A stretch of 64,000 nt of DNA from Plasmodium malariae (lineage: Eukaryota > Apicomplexa > Aconoidasida > Haemosporida > Plasmodiidae): the NCBI RefSeq assembly GCF_900090045.1, contig NC_041781.1:2016592-2080591 (forward strand), written 5' to 3'. The notes under the pieces were generated by a model, which was not told the origin of the DNA, searched no databases, and saw only the letters and a program-made list of their open reading frames with translations. This document shows positions 50,626 to 62,553 of the stretch, piece by piece (positions within the stretch are counted from its first letter, which is position 1; each line of letters starts with the position of its first letter). Made by a program: the position numbers and the translations under genes.

Positions 50626-53586
50626 TTGTGTATTTTGTTTTATAATGGATATATTTAAAGTTGTAAAAGCTTATATATTATTTTACTAGATATATTTAAT
50701 ATTTTTCAAAATAAAACAAATACATGAATAACTTAGAACTTGATGTATATATTTTATATATTGTCTATACAACAATTCTTTAAATTTTTTTTAAAATAAA
50801 TATAAATGTAGTATTTAATGAAGTACAATAAAAAAGTTATAATTAAAAAAAATATTTTCGTAAAAGCTATAATTAAAATACTATTAATTAATATTATTTA
50901 AATAAAACAAATAAAAAAGTATTAATGAGTAAGTTACGGAAATAATTGTGTTAATATTATAATTCACTATACAAAATTTTATTTCGAAAAACAATTATAT
51001 ATTTATATACATAATATATATTGATAAAATATTGCTTTAATGAGGATATAATACAACAAAAAAATTCTAGAAATAAAATAAGTATTAGAATATATTCAGA
51101 AAATATTCTTAGAACAGTTATATTTAGATCTATTGTTAAAAAATATACTGTAAAATTTTTTTAGAAATTATCTACTATCTTGTAATTATTTTTGAAAATA
51201 TTTTTTTATAAAAATTATTAATTAAAAAACAGAAGGAATATTTATAGCAGTAACAAAATTATAATATATTATACTTACATTTATATTATATATAGTATTA
51301 TATATTGATATAATTTGATATAGCATAATTATTAAATGCTTAGTTGACTAAAAATATTATTATTTTACATATACATAATTATATTTTTATATTATATAAG
51401 ATATATGAAAACTTTATTTATTATAATAACTTCATACTTGCTGTAATCTTTGCTGATAATGTGCATTTATATTTTAAATCAATAATTCCAATAATATAGT
51501 TATAAAAATGTATATTAAAACAATAATATTTGAGAGGTTATTATACCTTATTTTATAAAATTTTCAATAATAAATAATATATGATAAATTAAAAACAATA
51601 ATAATTAAATTAAAATTTGATTATTAAAAGTATACATTTTAATTTTTAACATTTTACTAGTATTATTTGCGTACATTATTTATTTTTATTTCAAACTTCT
51701 TTTTTTTATGCACTAAGGTTATTTGTTTTCTTTTAATATTATATTTATTATTTCATTTCGAAGACTTCATTCAAAAATATTGGTAAAGTGGCATATTGTT
51801 TAAATGTATTACAACAAAATCTTTGAATAATTATTTTTTATTAGATAAGATGAAAATTAGCAGAAAAAAAAAAGAGTATAATGAAAGAGTTTTATTTTGA
51901 ATTTATATGAAATATTTTATTTATTTATTATTATTTGTTTTTAGCTTTTGATATATGTTTACTGTAACGTATATAAAATAATATTTATAATTTATAAAAA
52001 AAATTTTAAAATAGAATTTTATAAAGTTAAAATTAAGAAGGATTCAAAATAAAAGAACAAATAAAATTTCGAATTGTGCTATTATATGTAATGTGATGCT
52101 GATGGACATGTTCACGATAAAAAAAAAAAAACTAAAAGAATCTTTCCCATTTTACTTAATATTTATATTATATATTTATATATATATAATTAATAAAAAA
52201 AATGTAAATAAAATATTTGATATTATATATAGCAAATTAATATCAATTCTTTTTTATTAAAGAAATTTATAGTGAAAGTACTTATCTTTGTATAGAAGTA
52301 AGTAAAAAGAAAAAAAAGAATAAGTGTCATTGTTAATTTTTTAATTATTCTATGCTTACCAGTTTACATTATTTTATTAAGTTTATGTATTTGTTAATTA
52401 TAGAATAATTAGTTTAATATTAAAAAAAACTAAAATTCACAGTTTTATGTATGTGCATTTATTTCTTTATTTATAAAGAAGAAAATTAAATTAAAATAAA
52501 ATAAAACAAAGAAGAAAATAATAAAATGGATACAATTATACATGATTTCTAAAATAGACATCTAAAAAGAAATCTTTTATTATGATCGTATGATATTTAA
52601 AATATATAAAATAGAAATGATTAATATGTGTATTAAATAATTTAATTTTATTTATCATTTAAATATTCTTTAAAAATATGAGTATTCCATGTAGTATTTA
52701 CACCAGAAATAAGTAGAAAATGTTGTTTAGTTGTATTATTTCGATGGATTAATCATTTTGTTTGTAGAGGAATTATAACATTATACTATAGTTACATCAA
52801 ATATCAGTAGAAATAGTGATATTCTTGTATTTCAAAAATCACGGTTTATTTCTGAAAAAAAATAAAACAAAACAAAATAGACATGAAAATAAAATTTCTA
52901 AAATATATATTTTTTAATTTTATCTGAATTTTTTTTCTATTTATGTTTTTTATTTTTTATGTATAAAGGTAACTTTTTTATTCCAGAACTTATGTATTAT
53001 AGAAAAATAAATCTTCTAGTAAATTTTGGATTGGTTACTACACTAATTTATATAGAATATATTAAAAATATATTAAGCGGATATTAAGTAAAAATATAAA
53101 GAAATATTACTATATAATTAATGTATTTTTCTTCTTTATGTTATTTAAAACACAATGTGTACATATATATATATGTATAGTTAAATAATTAATATCTATA
53201 AACTAAAATATATGATTAAAATGTTACTAGAGTTTAAATAAAGAAATTTAATGAAATAGAATTATGATCATTATAATGAACAGTTTCTCTTATACTAAAT
53301 TTATGTGTAATATGGAAAAATGTCACGAAAAAAAAAATTAAGTTCCTTCTCATCATAAAAATTTATTAATTTGTTTATTGTATATGAAGTTGTCACTGTA
53401 ATAATAATATGACATAGTATAATTAAAATATTCATACTTTGTTTTTCTCTTTTTGTTTATTATTTTTTGTTTTTTTATTTTTGCTGTTGTTTGCTTAATT
53501 TTTGTAAGCAGAATTTTCTTATTATGAGGTAAAACACATTATGAATTTATAAAATATATTTTTAAGTCTTATTTTTATTTCCCGAT

Positions 53587-54037
53587 TAGAAAAACTATAA
53601 ACCAGGGGAAAAAAAGGAACTTTTCAATAGATTAGAAAAATATTATATTAATAGAAAAATACATGAGGGAAAATGAAGCAAAAAATGCAATTTTGAAAAA
53701 GCAGACATCTGAATATGTTTAATATGGAAATAGAGAAAACGAAGAAAAGGAAAAAAAAAATAAGTAGGAAAAATAAACCTACATTAGAAAAGATTATATA
53801 AAACAATAATTTAAAGAATATAGAAGGACTAATTAAATTAAAAGATATAAAGAAAAACTTAAATAAAAATATAAAAAATTAAAACATAAATTAAGGGCTG
53901 TGAATCGGAATAGATTTATTACTGAAGAAATAAGTTATACTTTAAAATCCTTCAGAAACTATAGAAAATATATTTTTAGAATTGTGCATTGGATATACCG
54001 TGCTATAAAGATAAAAATAAAAAAGAACAAAATTTAA
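53587..54037 (+). pseudogene. Decayed Lys-rich coding relic, family unknown
   Basis: After a TTTCCCGATTAG acceptor-like site, one frame reads KNYKPGEKKELFNRLEKYY.. for 27 codons to TGA. In the next frame, from ATG 53663, a Lys/Glu-rich sequence continues to TAA 54035-54037, broken by six in-frame stops in its first half and then open for about 59 codons with RFITEEISYTLKSFRNYRKY. All stops are one change from Lys, Gln, Glu or Tyr codons. A hydrophobic stretch near 53425-53530 (IKIFILCFSLFVYYFLF) without ATG could be the remains of a signal exon. A purine-rich strand gives such residues by chance, so this is a tentative call. Confidence 0.35.
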
Positions 54038-56716
54038 TTAAAATGTTTATAATAAAATACATTTATGCGATTTACAAATATTACTTGCTGAAACACTTTT
54101 GATATTATTAATCATGTTACTTTGTTTCAAAAAGACACTTTATAAAGTTTTAATTTTTGCTAGTATATGCCATGTAACATTCACATAACTTTACTAGAGC
54201 TCTAAAATAGGATGTTATCAAAAAGAAGAGTTAGCTTTATTTTTAAGCATAATATATTTCAGGAAAAAGTTATTTATTACATAGTTTAAAACAATATATA
54301 GTACTCTTACTAATAATTTATCGAGGATGTATATTCAGAAAATATTTAACCATTATAAAATCACCAAGATATACTTAAATGTTTTGATATACAGTAAGAT
54401 GATTAATGTGAATTATAAAATTTTAATATATTCTGATATATTATCTTCCTATTTTTTTTATATAGTATTTTTTTAAACTGCGTAAATGATGTTATATATA
54501 TATGTATGCATTTAATAATAATAATCATTTATGATATATATATTTATTTAGTAATAACTTAAATATATCGAGAATAAGCTTAAATTATTTATATATGATA
54601 CGTATATTTGGATAAATATGAGGAATTAATTTAAAATGCGGCGAATAATTTTATTGGATATAAAAATAAAAAAAAATATATAGGAAAAAATAAGTTTTGC
54701 TAAAAATAAATATTTCAATTAGTTACATCAGTATACGAAAATCATTTATTAAATAAAAAGTTATATTTATAAATAATTCGTATCATTATGTATTTCTCAT
54801 AATATACAGAACTATTAATTAAAATACGCATTTATATTTTTTTGTAGAAATGGAAATTTGTAATATTCGAAAATTAAGAGGAAGTGAAATAATGGAATAT
54901 GTTATGGTTATGAAACGATTATGTTTCCAAATACATTATATTTATAATATATATAAATATATATCCAACATGTATATAAAAGCATAAAATAAAAAAATAA
55001 TTATCTTATTTTAATGTCAGTGCCACAGGATAGTATGAAACACATGGTATAATTAAAAATATAATATCATTTTTATCTTAATTTATAATTTATTTTTTAG
55101 AACAGTAATATAATTTGTCATATTAATAAGAATTTACTATTGCATAATAAAAAAATATATTTAATATATAATATTTTTGTTTTTTTTATGTTTATTTCAT
55201 TTAGATTTGTATGATTTTTTTAATACAATATATTATTTTGTGTAGTAATAATAATATATATAAATAAAATATAATAGAATGGTTCTTTCATTTATAGAAT
55301 TTTCAAGGAAAAAAACTTTATATCGAATATTTATCTAAATTATAATATATTATCCTTAACATTTCGTAACGATGATATCTTATATCGTAGGTAATTTTAT
55401 TTAAAATTCTTTTAAATTATCATAATTATTAAAGGTGTTTGTATACAATGTTCACTTTTATATTTTTTTTTTCTTTTAAATATGCATACTTTGTCGAAGA
55501 TATAAATTTTTTTATTTTTGGAAAAAAAATAAATAGAAAATAACGAAAATAAATGAACTCTTATTTTTAAAAAATTTACTTTTGGTAATAATAAATAAAA
55601 TATATTTATATAAATTATATAGTAATTATTAGGTTCTATTTATAATTATTAAATATAAAATTATAAAACCACTAATTTGGATTTACCCTTTAAATATATC
55701 TATCATAAATTTTGTTTTTTTGAATCATAAAAGAATGAATTTATAAATATTGAAAGAATAGGCATGCTAAATATATATCATCTATAATTATTTTCTAAAT
55801 TGGGATTATATATCATTACAGTTAAATGAAAAATTAAAAATATTTATCACTTTATTATTGTTCTTTATTATTGTGTTAATTAATAATTAGAATATTTAAT
55901 TAAATTTATATTAAACTGAAAATTAATATGTGAATATAGTATAATGTTTTTTAATTATTATGTCATTAAAATATTAAATAAATGAATAAAATTTAATCAC
56001 ATATTAAAAGATAATATGCACAAATCCTTTTTTTTACATACGTATAGTAGTGAATTTCAAAAAATGTGACATATATCTACAAAAATTTATATCGACATTA
56101 AAAAAAATTAAAACAAAACTATATTTTATGCAACACTTTCATCGTGTATAGGTATTTATTTATGCAATGGAGATATATCTTAATGCTGTCTATAAATGTT
56201 TTAAGTTTTCATTTTATTTTAGGAATATATAAATATACATAGAATTTATATTAACTATTAGTAAATCTTTCCTATAATTTATATTTCTTTAATAAAATAA
56301 AAGTGAAAAAATAAGAATTTATTTCATATGTAATGCATAAGTATAATATTAATTTTTAATTTATTTTTCAAAAGTCAGTTCTCGGACTATTTCTAAAAAA
56401 TAGTCAATATATATACATGTTAATTTAATTTTAGTAGTAATTAAAAGTATGGAATTATTAATTTTGTGTAGTACTCTTCTTTTCCAATAAGTAGCAGGAT
56501 ACCAATATTTATTAACTTATTTTTTTATATAAGTAATTTTGGTTTAATTATATTTTATAAATATTGCTATAATATATATACTAAAGTAAATAAATGAAAC
56601 AATAATCTTTTTTTATTTTTACTCTTCATAAAATTATATAAACCTATATTCTAATTTAGGTTATTCTGATATTTGCACATATTATACAAGTTTTAATTTA
56701 TTTATTTTTTAATGCT

Positions 56717-56744
<28 letters not shown>
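56717..56744. repeat. (TA)n microsatellite
   Basis: About 28 bp of alternating TA. Confidence 0.85.
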
Positions 56745-56747
<3 letters not shown>

Positions 56748-57199
56748 TTAATTAAAAGGAGTAGTAATTAGATACATTCATTTACAAGCATTCTTTTTAG
56801 AAATAATGATATAATTTAAACCTTAATAAAAATTATAATTTTCAAGAATAATTATAGAAAATAAAAAATCACTCTTTCTATACACTTGAAACATTTATTT
56901 TTACTTATGATATGAAGTATATTAGCAAAAAGTTTTTTAAAATATATAAAAGATAATATAGGAATGAAAATGCCCAAGTACTAACTAATGTGAATGCTAT
57001 AAATAATATAATACATAAAATTACAAGTAGTATTATTTTCTACATTTATTATTAATATTATAATAATGTTATAATAATCAATATTATATTAGCTATAAAA
57101 ATTTTTTCCAAGTATAATGTATATAATATTATAAGTATTAATAAGAAAACATTTTTAATATTAGAAATTATTTTATTAATATGCATAGCAGTGTATTAT

Positions 57200-57222
57200 T
57201 TCAATTCTCTATACTATAACAA
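57200..57222 (+). promoter_or_regulatory. Shared upstream element before fam-l pseudogene
   Basis: TTCAATTCTCTATACTATAAC; TTCTCTA starts 409 nt before the ATG at 57614, so the pseudogene kept the flank element found at the intact genes. Confidence 0.4.
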
Positions 57223-57613
57223 GGAAATACATCAAAAAATTAAAAAATGATATATATATATATATACATATTTTATTCTAAAAGTAATCAAAAAACAAGT
57301 TATTTAATTAATTTGTTATATTAAATAAATAAATAATGTATTTTGAATATTTTTTAATATTTCAATTTATATTATTTTAGTAAATTTTAGTTTTTTGTAT
57401 ATAACATTAAGATAAAATTTTACATTATATTTCTAAAGTTAATTTTCAGTCAATTCGTTGTAAAAAAACTAGAGTTATATATATTTTATTTCATTTTATG
57501 AAAATAGAAAAAAGTTAAATAAATAATTATATTATTTTTTGTCATTAACAGTGTATTTTATTATTGCTAACTGATTATATAATTAATATATTACATTATT
57601 AAAATTATACAAC

Positions 57614-58643
57614 ATGAAACAAAATATTACGATACTTTTATTTATTAAAATTTTTGTGTTTATCCTTTCAACTTGGATATACCATTTTAACAATGATTTG
57701 GTATAAAAATATTATTTAACCATATTTTACATATTCCTATATTTGATTTTTTATGTTTGTTAATAATATTTTTTATGATGATATCATTTATGTTTAAATT
57801 ACACATGTTATCTTCGTTTTTTAAATGTATGTAAATATATATTGGGGGAAGAAATGCATCCTTATTAGAAAATTAGGTATAAGAAATTGTAGATTATTAG
57901 CAGAATGCAAGAGATATAATGATCCTTTTATTAGAGTTTTTATAGAAGATATACCACATAATGAAGCGTGAGAAAAACAAGATATATATTATAATAAAAA
58001 AGGCATTATGACAAAGAAAAAACAAACGTATAGAAATACATTAAATTATGCTAGTGAGAACAAAAAGGCTACGAAAAATAAATCTTGTATATTTGAAACA
58101 AAATAATATTCTCATTTAGAGAAAAAAATATTTAAAGAACTTGACTATACGAATTTTCTTAAAAATAACAAAGCAGTGAGTGATAGGTTTTATAAAAAAA
58201 TAATATTTAAGAAGTGCGGACTACAGGTTCTTTTACCTTTCTTGCTGTTTTTGTATTTCTTGATAGTATTCATAGTAGAATTAGCATTAGTATAGTCAGG
58301 TAAAGATTGTTTATTGTCTTACTTCGGTTTGAAGAAAACTCATTTAGAAAAATTAGTAAATTAGAGTGAGGGAGCATTATATACATTTGTAAGTGTGTTG
58401 AAAAAGATAACTGGTTTTTGGAAGCACTCGGAAAGTTTGGGTTCTGGGACAACATGTACGTTGTGCAGTGGTACAACAGTTACTGATGCGTGCATATTAG
58501 GTCAAGTGTTCCGTATTTTAATATATATGGTACCGTTCGTTATATTAGGTATCACAATTATATCGTGCGTTTTTCATTATCATAAAAACGTTAAGAAATA
58601 TGAAAAAATTAAGTTCAGAAAAAGTAAAATATGTAGTAAATAA
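57614..58643 (+). pseudogene. fam-l type pseudogene
   Basis: Exon 1 57614..57700 is intact (29 codons, MKQNITILLFIKIFVFILST...) with a GTATAA donor. The expected acceptor, about 125 nt on, reads TTTTTTAAA where the others have TTTTAG, so the splice site appears lost. The first codons of exon 2 are in another phase. From about 57861 the frame is recognisable (LIRKLGIRNCRLLAE, PEXEL-like), then KSCIFETK, the fam-l block KKIFKELDYTNFLKNNKAVS, the first membrane segment and the C-terminal IYMVPFVILGITIISCVFHY with KNVKKYEKIKF. In-frame stops lie at 57969-57971, 58104-58106, 58293-58295 and 58362-58364. The last 82 codons remain open to the TAA at 58641-58643. Spread-out point changes and near-complete length suggest gradual decay after loss of function. 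Confidence 0.88.
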
Positions 58644-61600
58644 TATGTCTCTTTTTATAAAATCATTTTTAGTGTGGAATAATAAAAGTAACATATTTAG
58701 TTATATACTTATTAAAGGTTCATAGAGTTTATTATTTTTTTATTTTTGTACATAGACTCTCGTGATCTTTTTGGTAAACAAAGTAAGAAATTATGACTTA
58801 GTTTTTTTTGTGAATTAAAATGTTTTAATACGTTGCATTTTATATTTTAAGGTCTTTTTTCAGCATAATTAATTATTTTTTTTTAATAAATGTATTTGTA
58901 TATTTAAATAGATATTTATAAAAAATAAATTTGCGTTAAAATTAATATATCTAAAAGGAAAGTACATATAATTTTATTAAAGTCGTGTGCTCATATATAG
59001 TTGAATTACAAGAAATACTACATTCATAACATTATCCTTTCATATATTATTATTATTATTAGTTAATTAGGAAAATGTGTTGTATGTTTTATATTAAAAA
59101 TAAATGTGTCTTGTTTTGTATTTAATGGAACTACAGTCATGTATTTTGCTGTATTTTATAGATATAAGTATTTTATTTTTTTAAATATAAAAAACTTAAT
59201 TATTTTTCTGTAAATAATATTTTACGAGAAATGCATCATGAAATATATTTGTTGTAAAATTATTTTTCATATAAACTTACCTCTTTTTTTTTTTTGAAAT
59301 CTTATGTGAAGTTATAAATATATGATAAAATAATGTTTTATATATATATATTATTTATAATAGTTAACGAATTAGTATTTCTAAATATTTAAAATTAAAT
59401 TAGGACTTAAAACATTTACTATGCTATTATTATGCTTAATTGTAGTGTTAGTTTAATTTTAGTAGAATGAATTAAATATATATATATTGAAATTTATTAA
59501 TATACATTATATATTTTTATTTTTACAACATTAAAATTTTAAATTAATAAAATGAACTTGTATATTAATATATATTGTTTCGTAATTTATTCCTTTTTTT
59601 ATCTTTGTTTTTTTATGGTTATACGCTTATAAAAATGTATTATATATCTATATAAATGAAATTTTTCACTAAGTGTAATGAGAATCAATATGTTCTTTTG
59701 TGAAATAATGGAATGATAAGTAGATAAATATATACCTATGTTTTATTTTTTGATCTTATTTATAAATATATAGTCTATAGTGTTCATATCATTTTAAGGA
59801 TATCAAAATATACATATAGTTTGAAATAACTAGTAATTTCTTCAATAAATTAAGATAATTTAAAAAAAAAAATGAAAGTGAAAAATTGAATTATATTTTT
59901 TTTTAATTTATAAGTACGTATACTATTTGTCTTTTTTAGAGAAGTTTTAATAAAATATATAAAAAGGTTACTATATTTTTTTATAATGTTCAACTAAATA
60001 GACGTAATATATAAGGTTCAAATGCATCTGTTTTTAGAGTAATTTTCATTATTAAATTTGGTTCTTTATAGATTTATATGAGCGTGATAAATAATTAATA
60101 CATGTTTTAGTAATAATATTACATAGATATTAAATAGTATTATTTAATCAATTATATAACACATAGATATATTTTTCTTGTAGAAGAGTACTTAGAAATT
60201 AAGAAAATGAGACCCTCATATTTGAAAAATATTGTATTCACTAAATGAATTTGTTGCAGTGAGATTTTTAATTGAAGTATATATTTTTTTTTTTTGTTAC
60301 TATTCATTATTATTATATTTTAATGAAATATTTCTTCCATAAAATTATATATATATTTTATAATTCTACTTTATATTTTTTTTTTTTTATGATGGTTTTA
60401 ATATTATTTTGTTTATAATAATTCTTTTTTTATTAGTAGCTGTATTGTAATGTAAAAAGAATAAAAAAATAAAATATAAAATACCTTTCTTATATTAAGA
60501 TATATTTTTATTATATAAAAATTTTAAACATTCATGTGTTTAAAAATATATTTGTAATTTATTTATTTATAAAAAAACAATACAATATAATTATTCTATA
60601 TTTTTTCATCAAAGAAATTACTAAATCTTTCATATACCAATTTTCTTTTTTTTTTTATTTATTCTTTTGTATATCCCAAAATTATATTGTTAATGTTACT
60701 TTTATTTGTAATCTTAAATTGCTACAAATATTTCTGAAATTATTGGATTGCACAAAATTTTTATATGCTAATTTTATTTTTATCTTCGTTTTGTTTTTTT
60801 CTGATATATTAATATTTTTCAAAATATATATTTCTTTACATTTTTTAAAAAAGAAAAAAAAAAAAAAAAAAAAGCTAATTTGTACATTTTTAAAATTTAC
60901 ACTAGATAAAATAAATTTCATTTGGAATTAGATACAAATTTTACAATTGTAAAAATTATTATACAAAAATAGAATAATTATTATGGTACTTTTAAAAATA
61001 TATACATAATTTCATAGACTTTTTAATAACTAAAAATTTTATTTTTTAATATATAAAAATTTATAAGAAAAAATTGTAGTTAAATAATAATGAATATACG
61101 ATAAAATAAAAATATTTTTTCCTATCTTCATATTTTTTTTCTATTATTTTACGGTAATAATAATCAATTTATTTAACTAGAAGGTGAAGTAATACAAAAA
61201 AACATGTATAAAATAAGAATTATTTCTTAGAAGGAACACAAAAATTCATAATTATTGTATGAACATATATTAGTATATATTTTCTACGTACAGTTCTTTC
61301 TTTTGTATGAATGAAAAAATGTTATCACTGAATAAATAATATTTGTTTTCATATCATCTTAATAATTTTCTTCGTATTATATTTTTTTTTAAACTAATTT
61401 ATAAAAAAATTTAATCTCTTTGCTATTAAATAATTAATTTAAATATTATGTACAATTATCATTTATTTTTATTCAATTTTATTTCTATAATAATCTATAT
61501 TGAAATTGTTCTAAATTTTAAAATTTTTTTTGTTTGTGAAAAATAAATGAAGTATATATATAATAATTCATTTTATAAAATTTAAAATAAATTAAATAAA

Positions 61601-61702
61601 TAAAAAAATAAAATATGAATGGCTTCTTTATCATTTTCAATATATAAAACTATAGTTATTTTTTGTATTAGTTAATATATAATAAAATTAATGATGTATA
61701 CA
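58644..61702. other. Intergenic DNA
   Basis: About 3.1 kb. Starts with a fam-type 3' flank (GAATTAAAATGTTTTAATACG near 58814; TTGTAGTGTTAG near 59441; ATTAAATTTGGTTCTTTATAGATT near 60052, resembling 11450-11475). Frames at 60536 (+) and 60682 (-) are homopolymer-driven, with a 20-base A run at 60854. No gene. Confidence 0.6.
61272..61292 (+). promoter_or_regulatory. Shared upstream element before exported-protein pseudogene
   Basis: AGTATATATTTTCTACGTACAG; TTTTCTAC starts 423 nt before the ATG at 61703, at the same distance as in the fam-type genes. Confidence 0.35.
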
Positions 61703-62553
61703 ATGAAAAAAAATTTCAATTCCATCATTTTTATTAAAATCTTTATCTTTACTTTTTATTTTGGATAATTCGTTATAACAATGATTTGGTATTATAATAA
61801 TATTTCGTATAATACTTTATTTTTTGTTACTGAACATTTTATTTTTTAAAATAACATTTCTTAGCATGGAAATATATGTTCTTATAAATAATATGTTTAC
61901 TTTTTTTTTTTTAGAAGAGCTGTAATGGGTTATTGGATGAGAAGTATAAGTTAGATAGAGATTTATACTTAACAACTAATCGACAGTTAGCACATCATTC
62001 AGTGAATAGAAATTTTAATGGACGATTTAATAAAGTGCTAGATGAAGAACATATATCTAAAAATAAAAAGACATATTATTACAAAACAAAGAATTAAAAG
62101 AAAGTGAATTAAAAAGAGAAAATGGCATAAAGTGCATAAAAGTAGTAATTCTTCGTTATCTAGTAGAGCGGATGTATTTGTGAAAAAAAAATATTCAGCT
62201 TATTACATTCCATTGACAAAATAAAGAATAACGAAGAAATGAACGCTTGGGAAAAGTGTACAGCCATAAATAGAAAGAAGATAAAATTATTATTAATTCC
62301 TGCCTTTTTTTATTGGTATTAGTATATTTAAAATTAGGTTTAAGTTAAAGGTATATTAATAGGAACTATGTATTATTATCTGTGATTATAATTTTTTTTG
62401 GTTTTATTCGCGATATACTTATCTATTGTATTAGGCTTTATTTATACCTGTAGAAAAATTAATAAATATAGAATTCTAAAAAATATAAGTAACAAATTTG
62501 TAATAATGGTAGGGTTTATTTATAAAAAAAAACTTTTAAATTCTAAAAAATAG
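61703..62553 (+). pseudogene. Exported-protein pseudogene with frameshifts
   Basis: Exon 1 61703..61788 (two further in-frame ATGs upstream from 61691) is 86 nt, one base short of the 87 nt of its relatives. The frame breaks near 61758-61764, after IFTF, and the shifted frame resumes the family ending (W-I-I-R-Y-N-N-D-L) at a GTATTA donor. The intron is 126 nt (TTTTTTTAG acceptor). Exon 2 starts KSCNGLLDEKYKLDRDLY and has RQLAH, which would be residue 52 after repair, then a TAA at 62095-62097. Coding continues in other phases: HKSSNSSLSSRADVFV from 62135, then past a nine-base A run at 62183-62191 a frame with FSLLHSIDKIKNNEEMNAWE, a membrane segment, and finally GFIYTCRKINKYRILK before the TAG at 62551. 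Not fam-l or fam-m. It is another two-pass exported type, now dead. Confidence 0.78.

Larger units (their letters stand above)
50626..57613. other. Gene-poor stretch
   Basis: About 7 kb. Apart from a decayed coding-like stretch at 53419-54037 and a TA tract at 56717-56744 I see no features. The last 420 nt are the 5' flank of the fam-l pseudogene. Confidence 0.6.

Noticed and set aside
58270..58476. 68-codon minus frame over the fam-l pseudogene
   Set aside because: Antisense shadow of the decayed exon 2.
59936..60000. TTTTTTAG followed by AGAAGTTTTAATAAAATATAT, resembling the start of a fam exon 2
   Set aside because: Only about seven codons of weak similarity, no exon 1 at the right distance and no continuation.
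60536..60931. 131-codon plus frame and the overlapping 79-codon minus frame at 60682
   Set aside because: Driven by T and A homopolymers; the end is a poly-Lys run from an A tract; Phe/Ile dominated.
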